Below are positions 63,318 through 64,000 of a DNA stretch of 64,000 nt, one piece after another. Source of the DNA: Cristatella mucedo (lineage: Eukaryota > Bryozoa > Phylactolaemata > Cristatellidae); assembly GCA_009760855.2 (NCBI GenBank), contig WPIO01000061.1:2031001-2095000 (forward strand), written 5' to 3'. Under the pieces are notes generated by a model that saw only the letters and a list, made by a program, of their open reading frames with translations, searched no databases and was not told the DNA's origin. Every line of letters starts with the position of its first letter. Within the stretch, counting starts at the first letter, position 1. The translations under genes were made by a program, and so were the position numbers.

Positions 63318-64000
63318 TTTCTGAAAATGGTATAGACCTGCTCGCCCTAACTGAAACTTGGCTGAAATCGATAAACTGCCCGAAAATTAAAGACGCTACT
63401 CCATCTGGTTTCTCGTTCTTTCACATCCGTAGATCAATCAAAACTGGAGGTAGAGTTGCTATTATCGTGCGCTCGAAATTCAACTTCAAGCCATTTGCGG
63501 TACCCTCGAAGCAGTCTTTGAATCAATTGTCCTGGTCTCACCCGAAAACAAGCTACCGATAGTGGCAGTAGTCTATCGCCCACCAGGTACCAGATCCTTC
63601 TTTATCTCAGATTTCTCCGATCTCATTTCGATTCTGTGTGCAAGAAAACGATCCTTCCTCGTTATCGGTGATTTTAACGCTCACTTTGATAACTTATCTG
63701 ACGCTTTCAGCACCGAATTTCGTGCATTGACTGACTCTTTATCTCATGTGGCTCATGCGCATGGCCCTACCCACATCAAGGGTCACACACTTGACCAAAT
63801 TTTCTTACACAACTGCACTTTGTCATCACCAATTATCACCAAATCCTGCGAATCTGACCACATGCAGATCTCATTCATCTACAGTGTGTGCCCACATCCT
63901 CTTCTCATCTTCACATCATCTTCACATCGCTTCGAGAAACCTGCTTTTTAGGGTATCAGCTCCACAGTAAAATCTGCCTATTTTCAGCTTCATAACATTG
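63318..64000 (+). mobile_element. LINE-A with endonuclease joined to RT C-terminus, runs off window
   Basis: Plus-strand copy beginning within the endonuclease domain (GIDLLALTETWL). At about 63,950 it jumps from the end of the endonuclease to sequence equal to 22,147 on (ATCAGCTCCACAGT), deleting the linker and the RT catalytic core. The right end is outside the window. Confidence 0.8.
63333..63951 (+). pseudogene. LINE-A endonuclease (broken)
   Basis: Glu block LALTETWLKS, SIKTGGRVAIIVRSKF, one lost base near 63,520, then an open 63,562-63,951: AVVYRPPGTRSFFISDF, FLVIGDFNAHFDN (Asp/Asn kept), THIKGHTLDQIF, SCESDHMQISF (Asp-His kept). Stops at TAG 63,949 just at the deletion junction. Confidence 0.85.

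Noticed and set aside
1-64000. CRISPR array, bacterial operon or phage-like system
   Set aside because: No regularly spaced direct repeats with unique spacers and no bacterial gene arrangement. Spliced exons, snRNA and LINE/SINE content show a eukaryotic chromosome.

Overview
This window is animal nuclear DNA and is dominated by non-LTR retrotransposons. Two lines of evidence support this. Minus-strand exons with GT-AG borders encode a complete TAZ1 zinc-binding domain of a CBP/p300-type acetyltransferase. Several fragments of a spliceosomal U2 snRNA gene are also present. The repeat content (CR1/L2-like LINEs with TAA tails, tRNA-derived SINEs, a hAT remnant) suggests an invertebrate, but the sequence alone does not fix the species.

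Layout. 1-11.8 kb: AT-rich, layered repeats, namely old LINE-A copies (CR1/L2-like, mostly minus strand), a LINE-B 3' end, two SINE families, several unidentified dispersed repeats and a hAT transposase fragment. 11.87-13.14 kb: two CBP/p300 exons, with a nearly perfect hairpin in the intron between them. 13.6-17.9 kb: LINE-A 3' UTR, a repeat copy, then a LINE-B with endonuclease and reverse transcriptase (RT). 17.9-20.96 kb and 22.96-52.05 kb: GC-rich blocks made almost wholly of plus-strand retrotransposons with an RT followed by a restriction-like endonuclease (REL; CCHC then PD...D motifs). A LINE-A insertion and AT-rich DNA separate the two blocks. 52.05-58.76 kb: LINE-A interrupted by LINE-B, itself interrupted by a nearly full-length LINE-A. 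58.76-64 kb: AT-rich DNA with old LINE-A copies, one SINE, and the start of a LINE-A that runs off the window.

The REL elements are the main interest. I call three families. Family a: copies at 17.94, 22.96 and 27.53 kb, plus the ORF2 of the 23.8-kb copy. Family b: copies at 20.23, 32.07, 40.98, 42.41 and 47.43 kb, plus the ORF1 of the 23.8-kb copy. Family c: one almost complete copy at about 36.0-40.88 kb. All three are joined to U2 snRNA sequence. 3' ends are followed by U2 starting at its (TG)TTCTTATCAG segment, and a 5' end is preceded by U2 ending in GTAGTATC. This is the behaviour reported for the Utopia lineage. The copies encode a gag-like ORF1 with 3-4 zinc knuckles and an ORF2 with RT and REL. 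Families a and b have long 5' UTRs built of related monomers of about 180 bp. All copies are broken by stops, frameshifts, deletions or recombination.

How the parts interact: LINE-A probably supplies the machinery for SINE-1, since both end in the same 3' stem-loop. LINE-A and LINE-B insert into each other and into the REL copies. The REL elements land in U2 genes and in one another, producing mosaics. Open-reading-frame starts are uncertain throughout, because most copies are dead and some readings begin at non-ATG codons.
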